A DNA stretch of 64,000 bases from Gemmobacter lutimaris. GTDB taxonomy: Bacteria; Pseudomonadota; Alphaproteobacteria; Rhodobacterales; Rhodobacteraceae. The notes under the pieces are model-generated. The model was not told the DNA's origin. It worked only from the letters and a program-made list of their open reading frames with translations, and did no database searches. Position numbers and translations under genes: made by a program. Position 1 is the first letter of the stretch, and every line of letters starts with the position of its first letter. Where the stretch lies: contig NZ_QXXQ01000001.1 in the NCBI RefSeq assembly GCF_003570715.1, forward strand, positions 310,001 through 374,000. Direction: 5' to 3'. Positions 24,197 through 32,191 of the stretch are shown piece by piece.

Positions 24197-25507
24197 ATGA
24201 TGGTGAAAGACCTTGCCAAATGGGCAAAGGACAAGGGTGTCAAGTATTTCATGATCTCCTACACCGACCTCTTCGGGGGTCAGCGGGCCAAACTGGTTCC
24301 GGCGCAGGCGATCAATGACATGGCGGTGGACGGGGCCGGTTTTGCCGGCTTCGCTACCTGGCTGGACCTGACGCCTGCCCATCCCGACATGATGGCCGTC
24401 CCGGACCCCGAGGCGGTCATCCAGTTGCCCTGGCGGCGCGAAGTCGCCTGGGTGCCTGCGAATTGCGTCATGGAAGAAAAGCCGCTGGCACAGGCCCCGC
24501 GCAACGTGCTGCGTCGTCTGGTCGATGAGGCCGCCAAAGAAGGCCTTCGCGTCAAGACAGGGGTGGAACCGGAATTCTTTCTGCTGACCCCGGAAGGTGA
24601 CCAGATCTCCGATCCGTGGGACACGGCGGAAAAGCCCTGCTACGACCAGCAGGCGGTCATGCGCCGCTACGATGTGATCGCCGAAGTCTGCGACTACATG
24701 CTGGAGCTTGGCTGGGAAGCCTACCAGAACGACCACGAGGATGCGATCGGCCAGTTCGAGATGAACTGGAAATACGATGACGTGCTCGCCACCGCCGACA
24801 AGCACAGCTTCTTCAAGTTCATGCTGAAATCGGTGGCCGAAAAGCACGGCCTGCGCGCCACTTTCATGCCGAAACCTTTCAAGGGCCTGACCGGCTCGGG
24901 CTGTCACGCCCATATCTCGGTCTGGAGCCTCGACGGCAAGACCAACGCCTTCGCGGATGACAGCAAGGAACTGGGCCTCAGCGATCAGGGCCGCCACTTC
25001 CTTGGCGGCATCATGAAACACGCCTCGGCACTCGCCGCGATCTGCAACCCGACGGTCAACAGCTACAAGCGCATAAATGCCCCGCGCACCTCCTCGGGGG
25101 CAACCTGGGCACCGAATACCGTCACCTGGACCGGCAACAACCGCACCCATATGGTGCGCGTCCCCGGCCCCGGCCGGTTCGAGTTGCGCCTGCCCGACGG
25201 CGCCGCCAACCCCTATCTGATGCAGGCAATCATCCTCGCCGCCGGTCTTGACGGCGTGCGCACCAAGGCCGACCCCGGCCGGCGCTATGACATCGACATG
25301 TATCAGCAGGGCCATACCGTGAAAGGCGCGCCGAAACTGCCGCTGAACCTGCTCGATGCGCTGCGTGAATACGACAAGGACAAGACGCTGAAAGCGATGA
25401 TGGGAGAAGAGTTCTCCTCCGCCTACCTGAAGCTGAAGAACCAGGAATGGAACAGCTTCGTGTCGCATTTCTCGCGTTGGGAACACGAAAACACACTGGA
25501 CGTCTGA
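24197..25507 (+). CDS. gmaS: Gamma-glutamylmethylamide synthetase
   Basis: 436 residues of the glutamine synthetase superfamily: an N-terminal beta-grasp region and a catalytic barrel with VEPEFFLL, NDHEDAIGQFEMNW, GSGCHAHISVWS and the ATP/glutamate loop NRTHMVRVPGPGRFELRLPDGAANPYL. GmaS ligates methylamine to glutamate using ATP, the committing step for methylamine nitrogen and carbon use. It closes the mgsABC-gmaS operon, 26 bases after mgsC, and is followed by a strong terminator. Distinguished from ordinary GlnA by its shorter length and neighbours. Confidence 0.92.
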   Translation: MMVKDLAKWAKDKGVKYFMISYTDLFGGQRAKLVPAQAINDMAVDGAGFAGFATWLDLTPAHPDMMAVPDPEAVIQLPWRREVAWVPANCVMEEKPLAQAPRNVLRRLVDEAAKEGLRVKTGVEPEFFLLTPEGDQISDPWDTAEKPCYDQQAVMRRYDVIAEVCDYMLELGWEAYQNDHEDAIGQFEMNWKYDDVLATADKHSFFKFMLKSVAEKHGLRATFMPKPFKGLTGSGCHAHISVWSLDGKTNAFADDSKELGLSDQGRHFLGGIMKHASALAAICNPTVNSYKRINAPRTSSGATWAPNTVTWTGNNRTHMVRVPGPGRFELRLPDGAANPYLMQAIILAAGLDGVRTKADPGRRYDIDMYQQGHTVKGAPKLPLNLLDALREYDKDKTLKAMMGEEFSSAYLKLKNQEWNSFVSHFSRWEHENTLDV

Positions 25508-25523
25508 TACCGCCCAGACACAC

Positions 25524-25561
25524 ACACCGGCCCCGGCTCCCCGCCGGGGCCGGTGTCTTTT
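25524..25561 (+). terminator. Rho-independent terminator of mgsABC-gmaS
   Basis: A perfect 14-bp stem (ACACCGGCCCCGGC at 25524-25537 with GCCGGGGCCGGTGT at 25543-25556), loop TCCCC, followed by CTTTT. It begins 17 bases after the gmaS stop. Confidence 0.92.
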
Positions 25562-25591
25562 GCGCAAGCCCGATCCCGACGCTCCCCCTGC

Positions 25592-25711
25592 CCCTTGCTT
25601 CTTGCCAAAATACTCAAAACGCGCCCTTCCCGCCGCCCTGCGGGCCGCCCCCCGCACCGTCTGCCCCGCATCCCATGGCAATGCCGGGCCGAGGGGCTCG
25701 ATGCCCCGAGG
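25592..25711 (+). repeat. Composite intergenic repeat, left of tmm (copy D plus GGGGC palindrome)
   Basis: The unit begins with CTTGCTTCTTGCCAAAATAC (copy D of the dispersed repeat) and ends with GCCGGGCCGAGGGGCTCGAT then GCCCCGAGGACCGGCC, a hairpin-forming palindrome at about 25683-25716. The same two parts, about as far apart, recur in inverted orientation at 27297-27434, right of tmm. The interior is not conserved. Confidence 0.6.
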
Positions 25712-25734
25712 ACCGGCCCCCCTTTTCAGGACCG

Positions 25735-25768
25735 CGAAAAAAGAAAACCCCGGAGCTGCCTCCGGGGT
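25735..25768 (-). terminator. Rho-independent terminator of tmm
   Basis: On the minus strand ACCCCGGAG pairs with CTCCGGGGT (25760-25768 and 25747-25755, loop GCAG), and the sequence then runs TTTTCTTTTTT. It lies 24 bases after the tmm stop. Confidence 0.9.
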
Positions 25769-25791
25769 CCAGTGCTGCGGTGAAAGGGGGT

Positions 25792-27135
25792 TCAGTTCCG
25801 CAGATAGCTTTCCATGCTGTCCTCCAGCGCGTCCTTCCACGGCGTGTGGTGGACAGGTGCCATGGTCCCGGTGATGACCGAGCGATAGGCGTGGTTGCGG
25901 AAGCCCATGATGTCGTCCTTCTTGTGGTCCTTCCACTCGAAGAAGGCCTCGCAGGCACCATCCACGTCGAAGGACGGGTAATCGGTCTCGGCGATCAGTT
26001 CCTTCACATAATCGGCCTGATAATGGATCGCGTCATGCGCATCCTGACCGGCATCCTCGCCCGCCACGCGCGCCTCGACATCCTTCAGCATCGTGGCCTT
26101 GTCGCTCGGCACCGCGATGCGGCCCATGATGGCGTCGCGCACCCACCAAGCTTGCGCATCGAACATGTTGAAGGTGAACCACTGGTCCTGCATGCCGATG
26201 TAGAACATCTTCGGATTATGCGCCCAGACCACACCCTTGTAGAGATCGGCGGCCGCCAGACGGTTGGCGGTCTTCAGGCGCAGATCGTCCGGGAGGAAGG
26301 GGAAGTGGTGCTTGTAGCCGGTGCAGAGGATGATCGCATCGACCTTCTTCGAGGTGCCATCGGCGAAATAGGCGGTGGTTTCATCCACCCGCTCCAGCTT
26401 CGGCACTTCCTTCCAGTTGTCGGGCCATTTGAAGCCCATCGGCGCATTGCGATAGGCAACGGTGATCGACTTCGCACCATATTTCCAGCATTGCGAACCG
26501 ATATCCTCGGCCGAATAGCTCGACCCCAGCAACAGCAGATCCTTGCCCGCGAATTCGCGCGCGTCGCGGAAGTCATGCGCATGCAGCACGCGGCCGTTGA
26601 ACTTGTCGAATCCCGGATATTCCGGCACGTTCGGCACCGAGAAATGCCCCGAGGCGACGACGACATTGTCGAATTCCTCGTCATACATCCGGTCGTTTTC
26701 CAGATCATGCGCGGTGACGGTGAAGGTGCCCTTCGCCTCGTCATAACGCACCATGCGGATCGTGGTGTTGAAGCGGATCCAGTCGCGCACACCGGCCTTC
26801 TTCACCCGGCCCTCGATATAGTCGAACAGCACAGCGCGCGGCGGGTAGCTGGCGATCTGCTTGCCGAAATGTTCTTCAAACGAATAATCGGCGAATTCCA
26901 GACCCTCTTTCGGGCCATTCGACCAGAGATAACGGTACATCGAGCAATGCACCGGCTCGCCATGTTCGTCGAGACCCGTGCGCCAGGTGTAGTTCCACAG
27001 ACCGCCCCAGTTGCCCTGTTTCTCGAAACAGACGACGTCGGGGATGTCTGCCCCCTTGGCCTTGGCGGACTGGAAGGCGCGAAGCATGGCAAGGCCCGAG
27101 GGCCCGGCTCCGATCACGGCGACACGTTTGGTCAT
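25792..27135 (-). CDS. tmm: Trimethylamine monooxygenase
   Basis: A 447-residue bacterial flavin-containing monooxygenase. FAD motif GAGPSG at 9-14; FMO fingerprint [16 protein letters not shown] motif GSSYSAED with Tyr207, the residue known as critical in roseobacter Tmm; and [10 protein letters not shown] near the C-terminal half. It oxidises trimethylamine to TMAO with NADPH and O2, feeding Tdm. ATG 27135 has AAGGAG seven bases upstream. It is monocistronic, with its own promoter region and terminator, and is framed by inverted copies of a composite repeat. Length matches characterised Tmm enzymes. Confidence 0.95.
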   Translation of the reverse strand: MTKRVAVIGAGPSGLAMLRAFQSAKAKGADIPDVVCFEKQGNWGGLWNYTWRTGLDEHGEPVHCSMYRYLWSNGPKEGLEFADYSFEEHFGKQIASYPPRAVLFDYIEGRVKKAGVRDWIRFNTTIRMVRYDEAKGTFTVTAHDLENDRMYDEEFDNVVVASGHFSVPNVPEYPGFDKFNGRVLHAHDFRDAREFAGKDLLLLGSSYSAEDIGSQCWKYGAKSITVAYRNAPMGFKWPDNWKEVPKLERVDETTAYFADGTSKKVDAIILCTGYKHHFPFLPDDLRLKTANRLAAADLYKGVVWAHNPKMFYIGMQDQWFTFNMFDAQAWWVRDAIMGRIAVPSDKATMLKDVEARVAGEDAGQDAHDAIHYQADYVKELIAETDYPSFDVDGACEAFFEWKDHKKDDIMGFRNHAYRSVITGTMAPVHHTPWKDALEDSMESYLRN

Positions 27136-27220
27136 ATGGCTCTCCTTGCTGGTGCGCGGGGCCGCTCTGGCCCTCGTTGCCTGATAGCTAAAGAGATTCT
27201 GCCCTATGTGTCAAATATTC

Positions 27221-27234
27221 TTCCTGTCAGGAAA
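27221..27234. promoter_or_regulatory. Candidate operator upstream of tmm
   Basis: TTCCTGTCAGGAA (27221-27233) is a perfect palindrome around a central T, 86 bases upstream of the tmm start. It is the cleanest member of the set of related sites in this island. Confidence 0.55.
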
Positions 27235-27296
27235 TTCAAATCTGTCGCATCGCCCAAGTTTTCGGCAATTTTTGACCGCTGCCAGAGCAGGGCCGG

Positions 27297-27434
27297 CCCT
27301 CGGGGGCATCGAGCCCCCTCGTGCCGGCTGCCGCGGATCTGACCCAGCCGCCCGCAGGAAGCTGGCAGAGGGGGCTGTCTGCCCCCTCGCCCCTGCGGGG
27401 CTCACCCCCGAGGATATTTTTGCCAAGATAAAGG
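27297..27434 (-). repeat. Composite intergenic repeat, right of tmm (copy C plus palindrome)
   Basis: Read on the minus strand: CCTTTATCTTGGCAAAAATA then TCCTCGGGGG at 27434-27405 (copy C), and at the far end ACGAGGGGGCTCGATGCCCC then CGAGGGCCGGCC (about 27324-27292). Both parts match the unit at 25592-25716 but in the opposite orientation, so tmm is bracketed by inverted copies. It starts 2 bases past the stop of the HDAC-like gene. Confidence 0.6.
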
Positions 27435-27435
27435 C

Positions 27436-28449
27436 TCAGGCAAGGCCCTTGAGGAAGGCCGTGAGGTTGGTGCCCAGTTTCGGTTGCAGGTAGCCGCCTT
27501 CCTGCACCACCAGCAGGCGCAGGCCGGTGGCGGCGATATCGGCGGCAATCCGGGTGAAGCCTTCGGTGGTGATCTTCAGGCCCTGAAACGGGTCGTCCTC
27601 ATGCGCGTCGAGGCCAAGGGCCACAACGATGACATCGGCACCAAAGGCCCGGATGCGGGCCAGCGCAATGGCGAGGGCCGCGCGATAGTCGGCATCGCCG
27701 GTGCCGCGTTGCAGGGGAAGGTTGAGGTTGTAACCCAAGCCCTCGCCCTCCCCACGTTCCTGCGCCGCCCCCCAGAAGAATGGATAGAAGCGGTCGGGGT
27801 CAGCATGCAGGCTGACGGTCAGCACGTCGCGGCGGTGGTAGAACATGCCTTGTGTGCCATTGCCGTGATGCACATCCACATCAAGGATGGCCGGGCGCAG
27901 GCCCTTGCGCAGCAGCCATTCGGCGGCGATGCCGGAATTGTTGAGGAAACAGAATCCCCCCGCCAGATCGGCAAAGGCGTGATGCCCCGGCGGGCGGCAA
28001 AGCGCATAGGCGGTTTCGCCTGCGAGCATGGATTCAGCGGCGCTCAGCGCAGTCTGGGCCGACCAATAGGCCGCCTCCCATGTGCCAGCGGCAATGGGAC
28101 AGGCGGTATCGGCCTGATGCCATCCAGCTTGCCCCACAGCGGATTTCGGATAATTGGCGCTGCGGCGGTCGGGGTGAATATTGGGTATCACCTCGTCCGC
28201 CGCACCCTCGATCCGTTTCCAGCGCGGGTGGATGGTTTGCAGGAAGGCGAGGTATTCGGCCGTATGCACCGCAGCCAGCGGCCCCATTCCGAAATCGCGC
28301 GGGCGCTCAAAACAGGCGCCTGCCGCCTCGGCCCCCGCTTGCAACACCGAGATGCGTTCGGGCTTTTCCGGGTTCGGCAGCCGGGTGCCGTTTGCCATGA
28401 ACATCTGTGGGTCATGTCCGGCCTGCCGGTCATCGAGAAATGCTTTCAT
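27436..28449 (-). CDS. HDAC-family zinc deacetylase (acetylpolyamine amidohydrolase-like)
   Basis: 337 residues with every catalytic element of class I/II deacetylases: RPPGHHA with His156 and His157, DVDVHHGNGTQ supplying zinc ligands Asp192 and His194, GLDAHEDDP with Asp281, and the transition-state Tyr320 in VQEGGYL. Bacterial members deacetylate acetylpolyamines or other N-acetyl amines rather than histones. It is the last of four coupled genes (ATGA overlap with the GNAT gene) behind an aminotransferase and a BKACE enzyme, so a catabolic deacetylation step is likely. Substrate unknown. Confidence 0.88.
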   Translation of the reverse strand: MKAFLDDRQAGHDPQMFMANGTRLPNPEKPERISVLQAGAEAAGACFERPRDFGMGPLAAVHTAEYLAFLQTIHPRWKRIEGAADEVIPNIHPDRRSANYPKSAVGQAGWHQADTACPIAAGTWEAAYWSAQTALSAAESMLAGETAYALCRPPGHHAFADLAGGFCFLNNSGIAAEWLLRKGLRPAILDVDVHHGNGTQGMFYHRRDVLTVSLHADPDRFYPFFWGAAQERGEGEGLGYNLNLPLQRGTGDADYRAALAIALARIRAFGADVIVVALGLDAHEDDPFQGLKITTEGFTRIAADIAATGLRLLVVQEGGYLQPKLGTNLTAFLKGLA

Positions 28450-28883
28450 ACTGCCTCCAGGGCCGCGCCTTCCAGCGTCAGCCAGATTTCATCGGCTTTC
28501 GGGGTGAACCCCAGCCGGTCATAGAAGACCCGTGCGCGCGGATTGTCATCATAGACGGCAAGGCGCAGGAAGCTGGCACCGAATTCTGCCTCGGCCCGGT
28601 TGCGCACGGCGGCAAGGAGCTGGCGGCCCAGCCCTTGCCCGCGCGCCTCTGCCCCGACCCAGAGGTCTGAGACATAGGCCCCGATCCGCCCCCGCGTGGT
28701 GGAAAGGAACGGCGACCAGAGCGCTAGGCCGTGATCGGCCAGTTCGGCACGGATCGCACCGCTGGCAAGGGCGGTAGCCACCTGCGCCCCGGTCGTGCGG
28801 AACGGATCACCCATGTCGGCGGCCAGGGCTTGCAGACCCGCCATGACCCTTGCGGCATCTTCAACCGTCGCGGCGCGGATCAT
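28446..28883 (-). CDS. GNAT-family N-acetyltransferase
   Basis: 145 residues with the GNAT fold: DLWVGAEARGQGLGRQLL is the acetyl-CoA pyrophosphate loop (R/Q-x-x-G-x-G/A) and RVFYDRLGF the C-terminal strand-helix. Its start overlaps the BKACE stop by 4 bases and its stop overlaps the deacetylase start by 4 bases. An acetyltransferase and a deacetylase in one operon suggest a transient N-acetyl protection step. Acceptor not predictable from sequence. Confidence 0.85.
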   Translation of the reverse strand: MIRAATVEDAARVMAGLQALAADMGDPFRTTGAQVATALASGAIRAELADHGLALWSPFLSTTRGRIGAYVSDLWVGAEARGQGLGRQLLAAVRNRAEAEFGASFLRLAVYDDNPRARVFYDRLGFTPKADEIWLTLEGAALEAV

Positions 28884-29797
28884 GCGTAGACCTGCCGCCC
28901 CTTGAGGCCCAGCAGCGCGCGCGCCTCGTCAGCCGTAGCGGGGCTGCGACCCAGAGCCTCGACAATGCCGCGCACCTTTTCAACCTGTTCGGCGTTGGAT
29001 TTCGCCAGCACGCCTTTCGAGAGGTAAAGGTTGTCTTCCAGCCCGACGCGGACATGCCCGCCCATGGCCGCCGCGATGGCGGCGAATTCCATTTGGCGCC
29101 GCCCCGCCGCCAGCACCGACCATTCGAACTTCGGAAACAGTTTCTGCGCCGTCTGGTGCAGGTGGATCAGATGCTCCGGTTCTGCCGCGATACCGCCCAG
29201 CACGCCCATGACGAACTGCAGGAAGATCGGCCCGTCAACCAGCCCGCGGTCAACGAAGTGGCGCAGCATGTGAAGGTGGCTTACGTCATAGCATTCAAAC
29301 TCGAACCGCGCACCGCGTTCGGTACCCATGCGCTGCAAGACGCCTGCGATGTCGCGCGGGGTGTTTTTGAACACTAGATCGTCGGAGGTGCGCAGGAACG
29401 GCTCTTCCCAGTCGAACCGCCAGTCCCTCGGCTTCATGGCCATCGGATAGAGCGCGAAATTCATCGACCCCATGTTGAGACTGCACATTTCCGGCGCGAA
29501 AGTCAGTGGCGCTTCCAGCCGCTGATCCAGCGTCATGACTGCCGAGCCGCCGGTGGTCATGTTGAGGACTGCATCGCAGGAACTTGAAATCGCGGGCAGA
29601 AAGCCCTTCCAATGCGCCGGGGAGGCAGAGGGGCGGCCCGTCTCCGGGTCACGGGCATGCAGGTGCAGGATCGCAGCACCCGCCTCGGCCGCGCCGATCG
29701 CCTGGGCGGCGATATCCTCGGGCCGGAACGGCAGATAGGGCGACATGCTGGGCGTGTGGATCGAGCCGGTGATGGCGCAGGAGATGACGATCTTCAT
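28880..29797 (-). CDS. BKACE-family beta-keto acid cleavage enzyme (DUF849)
   Basis: 305 residues of the 3-keto-5-aminohexanoate cleavage family: a TIM barrel with metal-binding HLHARD (His45, His47), LNMTTGG, and VLAAGRRQMEF and GHVRVGLEDNLYL near the end. These enzymes condense a beta-keto acid with acetyl-CoA and release acetoacetate plus a new CoA thioester. The gene follows a class III aminotransferase with a 4-base overlap, which would supply the keto acid from an amino compound. The actual keto acid is unknown; carnitine-type and lysine-type members exist. Confidence 0.88.
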   Translation of the reverse strand: MKIVISCAITGSIHTPSMSPYLPFRPEDIAAQAIGAAEAGAAILHLHARDPETGRPSASPAHWKGFLPAISSSCDAVLNMTTGGSAVMTLDQRLEAPLTFAPEMCSLNMGSMNFALYPMAMKPRDWRFDWEEPFLRTSDDLVFKNTPRDIAGVLQRMGTERGARFEFECYDVSHLHMLRHFVDRGLVDGPIFLQFVMGVLGGIAAEPEHLIHLHQTAQKLFPKFEWSVLAAGRRQMEFAAIAAAMGGHVRVGLEDNLYLSKGVLAKSNAEQVEKVRGIVEALGRSPATADEARALLGLKGRQVYA

Positions 29798-31125
29798 GCC
29801 AATGCCCCCGTATGAGCATCCGCAAACCCATCCAGCGCGCGGGTCAGTTTCTCCATGATCTCGTCCACTTGCGCCTCGGTGGTGATCATCGGCGGGCAGA
29901 CAAGGAAATGGTCCCCCTCATATCCGCCACGAGTGCGGCGGGAATAGATGATCAGCCCCTCGGCATAAGCGCGCTCGACCAGATCGTCGAAAGCCTTCAT
30001 CTCGCGCGGCAGCGGCGCCATCGTTTCGCGGCTGGCAACGAACTCAAAGGCCAACAGCAGCCCTTCACCCCGCACATCGCCAATGAAACCATAGCGTTGC
30101 ATCAGGTTCTTCAGGCGTTGCTTCAGCACAGCGCCCACCTTGCGCGCGTTGCCCATCATACCCTGCCGCTCGATCTCGGTCAGCACGGCAAGGCCCGCCG
30201 TGCAGGCCAGCGGATTGCCCGCATAGGTATGGCCGTGCAGGAAACCGCCCGCATCCTGCACCGCCTGCACGATGCGATCCTGCGCGATCATGGCACCAAG
30301 CGGCGCATAGCCCGCACCGAAACCCTTTGAAATCGCAATAATGTCTGGGGCCACGCCCCAAAGGTCGCCGCCAAGGAAGGTGCCGACGCGACCGCCGCCG
30401 CTCATCACCTCGTCATGGATCAGCAGCACCCCGTATTTGTCGCAGATCGCGCGCACCGCCTGCATATAGCCCGTGGGCGGCACCAGCGCCCCGGTCGAGG
30501 CGCCGCCGACGGGTTCGTGGATAAAGGCCAGCACTGTCTCTGGCCCCTCGGCCAGAATGCGGTCCTCCAGCATGGCTGCGTAATGCGCGCCGGTGGCGGC
30601 GTTATCCATGTCCAGCCCATCAAGATAGGCGCGTGGCGCGGGGATCTTCGGCATCTCCACCATCATCGGGCGGAACGGATCGGTCAGCGGATCGTAACCC
30701 GTCACCGACAGCGCCCCCAGCGTCGATCCGTGATAGGACGGGAAGCGCGAGATCACCTTCCAGCGCCCAGCCTGCCCGGTCACCACCGCATATTGCCGGG
30801 CAAGCTTCATGGCGCTTTCCACCGCCTCCGACCCGCCGGAGACGAAGAATACTTTCTCCATCCCCTCCGGGCTGAGCGCGGCAACCTTGGCCGCCAGCTG
30901 CTCACCCGGTTCGGTTTCGAAATGCAGCCGGTAGCCAAAGGTGGATTTGTCCATCTGCGCCCGCATCGCGGCCAGAACGGCGGGGTTGGAATGGCCGATA
31001 TTGCTGACCATCGCGCCCGACGATCCGTCAATGAACCGCCGCCCCGAAGTATCCCACATGTAGATGCCTTCGGCACGGTCCAGCACGGGCCGCGCAGCGG
31101 TGGACAGGTAGAACAGGTGGCTCAT
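29794..31125 (-). CDS. PLP-dependent class III aminotransferase
   Basis: 443 residues of fold-type I, class III aminotransferases. PLP lysine Lys267 (AISKGFGAGY), Asp238 in LLIHDEVMSG, and the SGGSEAVESAMKLAR cofactor loop are present. The family acts on omega-amino groups (beta-alanine, GABA, polyamines, taurine). I choose ATG 31125 because GGAG is 7 bases before it; an ATG directly preceding (31128) is also possible. First gene of the four-gene operon and divergent from a LysR gene 97 bases away. Confidence 0.88.
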   Translation of the reverse strand: MSHLFYLSTAARPVLDRAEGIYMWDTSGRRFIDGSSGAMVSNIGHSNPAVLAAMRAQMDKSTFGYRLHFETEPGEQLAAKVAALSPEGMEKVFFVSGGSEAVESAMKLARQYAVVTGQAGRWKVISRFPSYHGSTLGALSVTGYDPLTDPFRPMMVEMPKIPAPRAYLDGLDMDNAATGAHYAAMLEDRILAEGPETVLAFIHEPVGGASTGALVPPTGYMQAVRAICDKYGVLLIHDEVMSGGGRVGTFLGGDLWGVAPDIIAISKGFGAGYAPLGAMIAQDRIVQAVQDAGGFLHGHTYAGNPLACTAGLAVLTEIERQGMMGNARKVGAVLKQRLKNLMQRYGFIGDVRGEGLLLAFEFVASRETMAPLPREMKAFDDLVERAYAEGLIIYSRRTRGGYEGDHFLVCPPMITTEAQVDEIMEKLTRALDGFADAHTGALA

Positions 31126-31222
31126 CATCAGTCTCCGGGCGAGGTTCGCCCTGAGGATGGCGCATGGCACTGCATTCTCCAAATGGATTGTTTTAATCCC
31201 CATCATTGATACAGTGAATGTC

Positions 31223-32179
31223 ATGCGCCTCAGCCCCGCCGAAAAACTCGCCCGCGATCTGGATTGGAACCTGCTGCGCGTCTTTCTCGCGCTGGCAGAG
31301 GCCGGGTCGGTGACGCGCGCGGGCGAAAGGTTGGGGCTGAAGCAACCCTCGGTCAGTCAGGCGCTGAAACGGCTGGAGGATCGCACCGGCCACCGGCTGA
31401 TCGACCGCAGCGCAGGCAGTTTCGCGCTGACACCCGAGGGCATCGCCCTGCTGGCCGAAGCCCGCACGGTGCGCGCCGCCATCCTGCGCGGGGCCGAGGC
31501 AATGGCCGAAGCGGCGGGCGCAGTCGCGGGCGAAGTCACGCTGGCGCTGGCCTCGCATGTCGTCTCGCCCGTGCTGGACGAAGCCTTGCGCCGGTTTCAC
31601 GCCACCCACCCGAAGGCCACGCTGTCCATTGACATCCTGCCCTCGCGCGAGGCGCTGACGCGGCTGTCCGAGGGACGAGCCAGCCTTGCCATCTGTCTGA
31701 TGACCGATCCGCGCGGCGACCTGCAAACCGAGATGTTCTATCGGGAATTCTTCGGCCTGTTCTGCGGCCCGCCACATCCGCTGCATGGCCGGGCGGGTCT
31801 TTCGCTGGAAGATCTGGTCGGCCACACTGCCGTCAGCTTCCAGACAGACCGCATGGGCGATGCGCTGGCCGCCGTCACCGAATTGCGCCTGCGCGCGGGT
31901 CTCACCGGCCCGGTCGGCCAGTCCACCCATCTGGAGGAAGTGCGACGCATGATCGTCGCGGGCCTCGGCATAGGGCCGCTGCCGCTGCATGTGGTGGTGG
32001 AGGACCTGCGCGCGGGGCGTCTGTGGCGCCTGCCACCGCAGAACGACCCGCCCGCCATCGACGTCTATCTGGCACGCAACCCGCGTGCGCGCCTGAACCG
32101 GGCGGAAACCGCCTTTCTGGCCATTCTCGATGCGCTTTTGCACGAGAACCCGCCCGAACGGCGCATCTACGGCCCCTGA
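31223..32179 (+). CDS. LysR-family transcriptional regulator
   Basis: 318 residues. The N-terminal winged HTH (LLRVFLALAEAGSVTRAGERLGLKQPSVSQALKRLE) occupies about residues 15-75, followed by the two-lobed periplasmic-binding-like effector domain. It is divergent from the aminotransferase-led operon, the standard arrangement for LysR proteins controlling their neighbours. ATG 31223 is the first start that gives normal family length; the SD is weak. The effector is probably an intermediate of the adjacent pathway. Ends 12 bases before the convergent trgB stop. Confidence 0.88.
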   Translation: MRLSPAEKLARDLDWNLLRVFLALAEAGSVTRAGERLGLKQPSVSQALKRLEDRTGHRLIDRSAGSFALTPEGIALLAEARTVRAAILRGAEAMAEAAGAVAGEVTLALASHVVSPVLDEALRRFHATHPKATLSIDILPSREALTRLSEGRASLAICLMTDPRGDLQTEMFYREFFGLFCGPPHPLHGRAGLSLEDLVGHTAVSFQTDRMGDALAAVTELRLRAGLTGPVGQSTHLEEVRRMIVAGLGIGPLPLHVVVEDLRAGRLWRLPPQNDPPAIDVYLARNPRARLNRAETAFLAILDALLHENPPERRIYGP

Positions 32180-32191
32180 TCCGCCACCGGG

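Larger units (their letters stand above)
27136..27435. other. Intergenic region: tmm promoter and composite repeat
   Basis: 300 bases without a gene. The half next to tmm is AT-rich and includes the SD, the operator candidate at 27221-27234 and presumably the promoter. The other half is GC-rich and holds the composite repeat with hairpins GGGGGC-ATCGA-GCCCCC (27302-27318), GAGGGGGC-TGTCT-GCCCCCTC (27368-27388) and CCCC-TGC-GGGG (27390-27400), which probably end the minus-strand four-gene operon. Confidence 0.65.

Noticed and set aside
22122-24227. 701-residue minus-strand frame opposite mgsB and mgsC
   Set aside because: Antisense shadow of two clearly conserved genes.
27436-28449. Histone deacetylase as a functional name
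   Set aside because: Bacterial members with these residues act on small acetylated amines; no histone substrate exists here.
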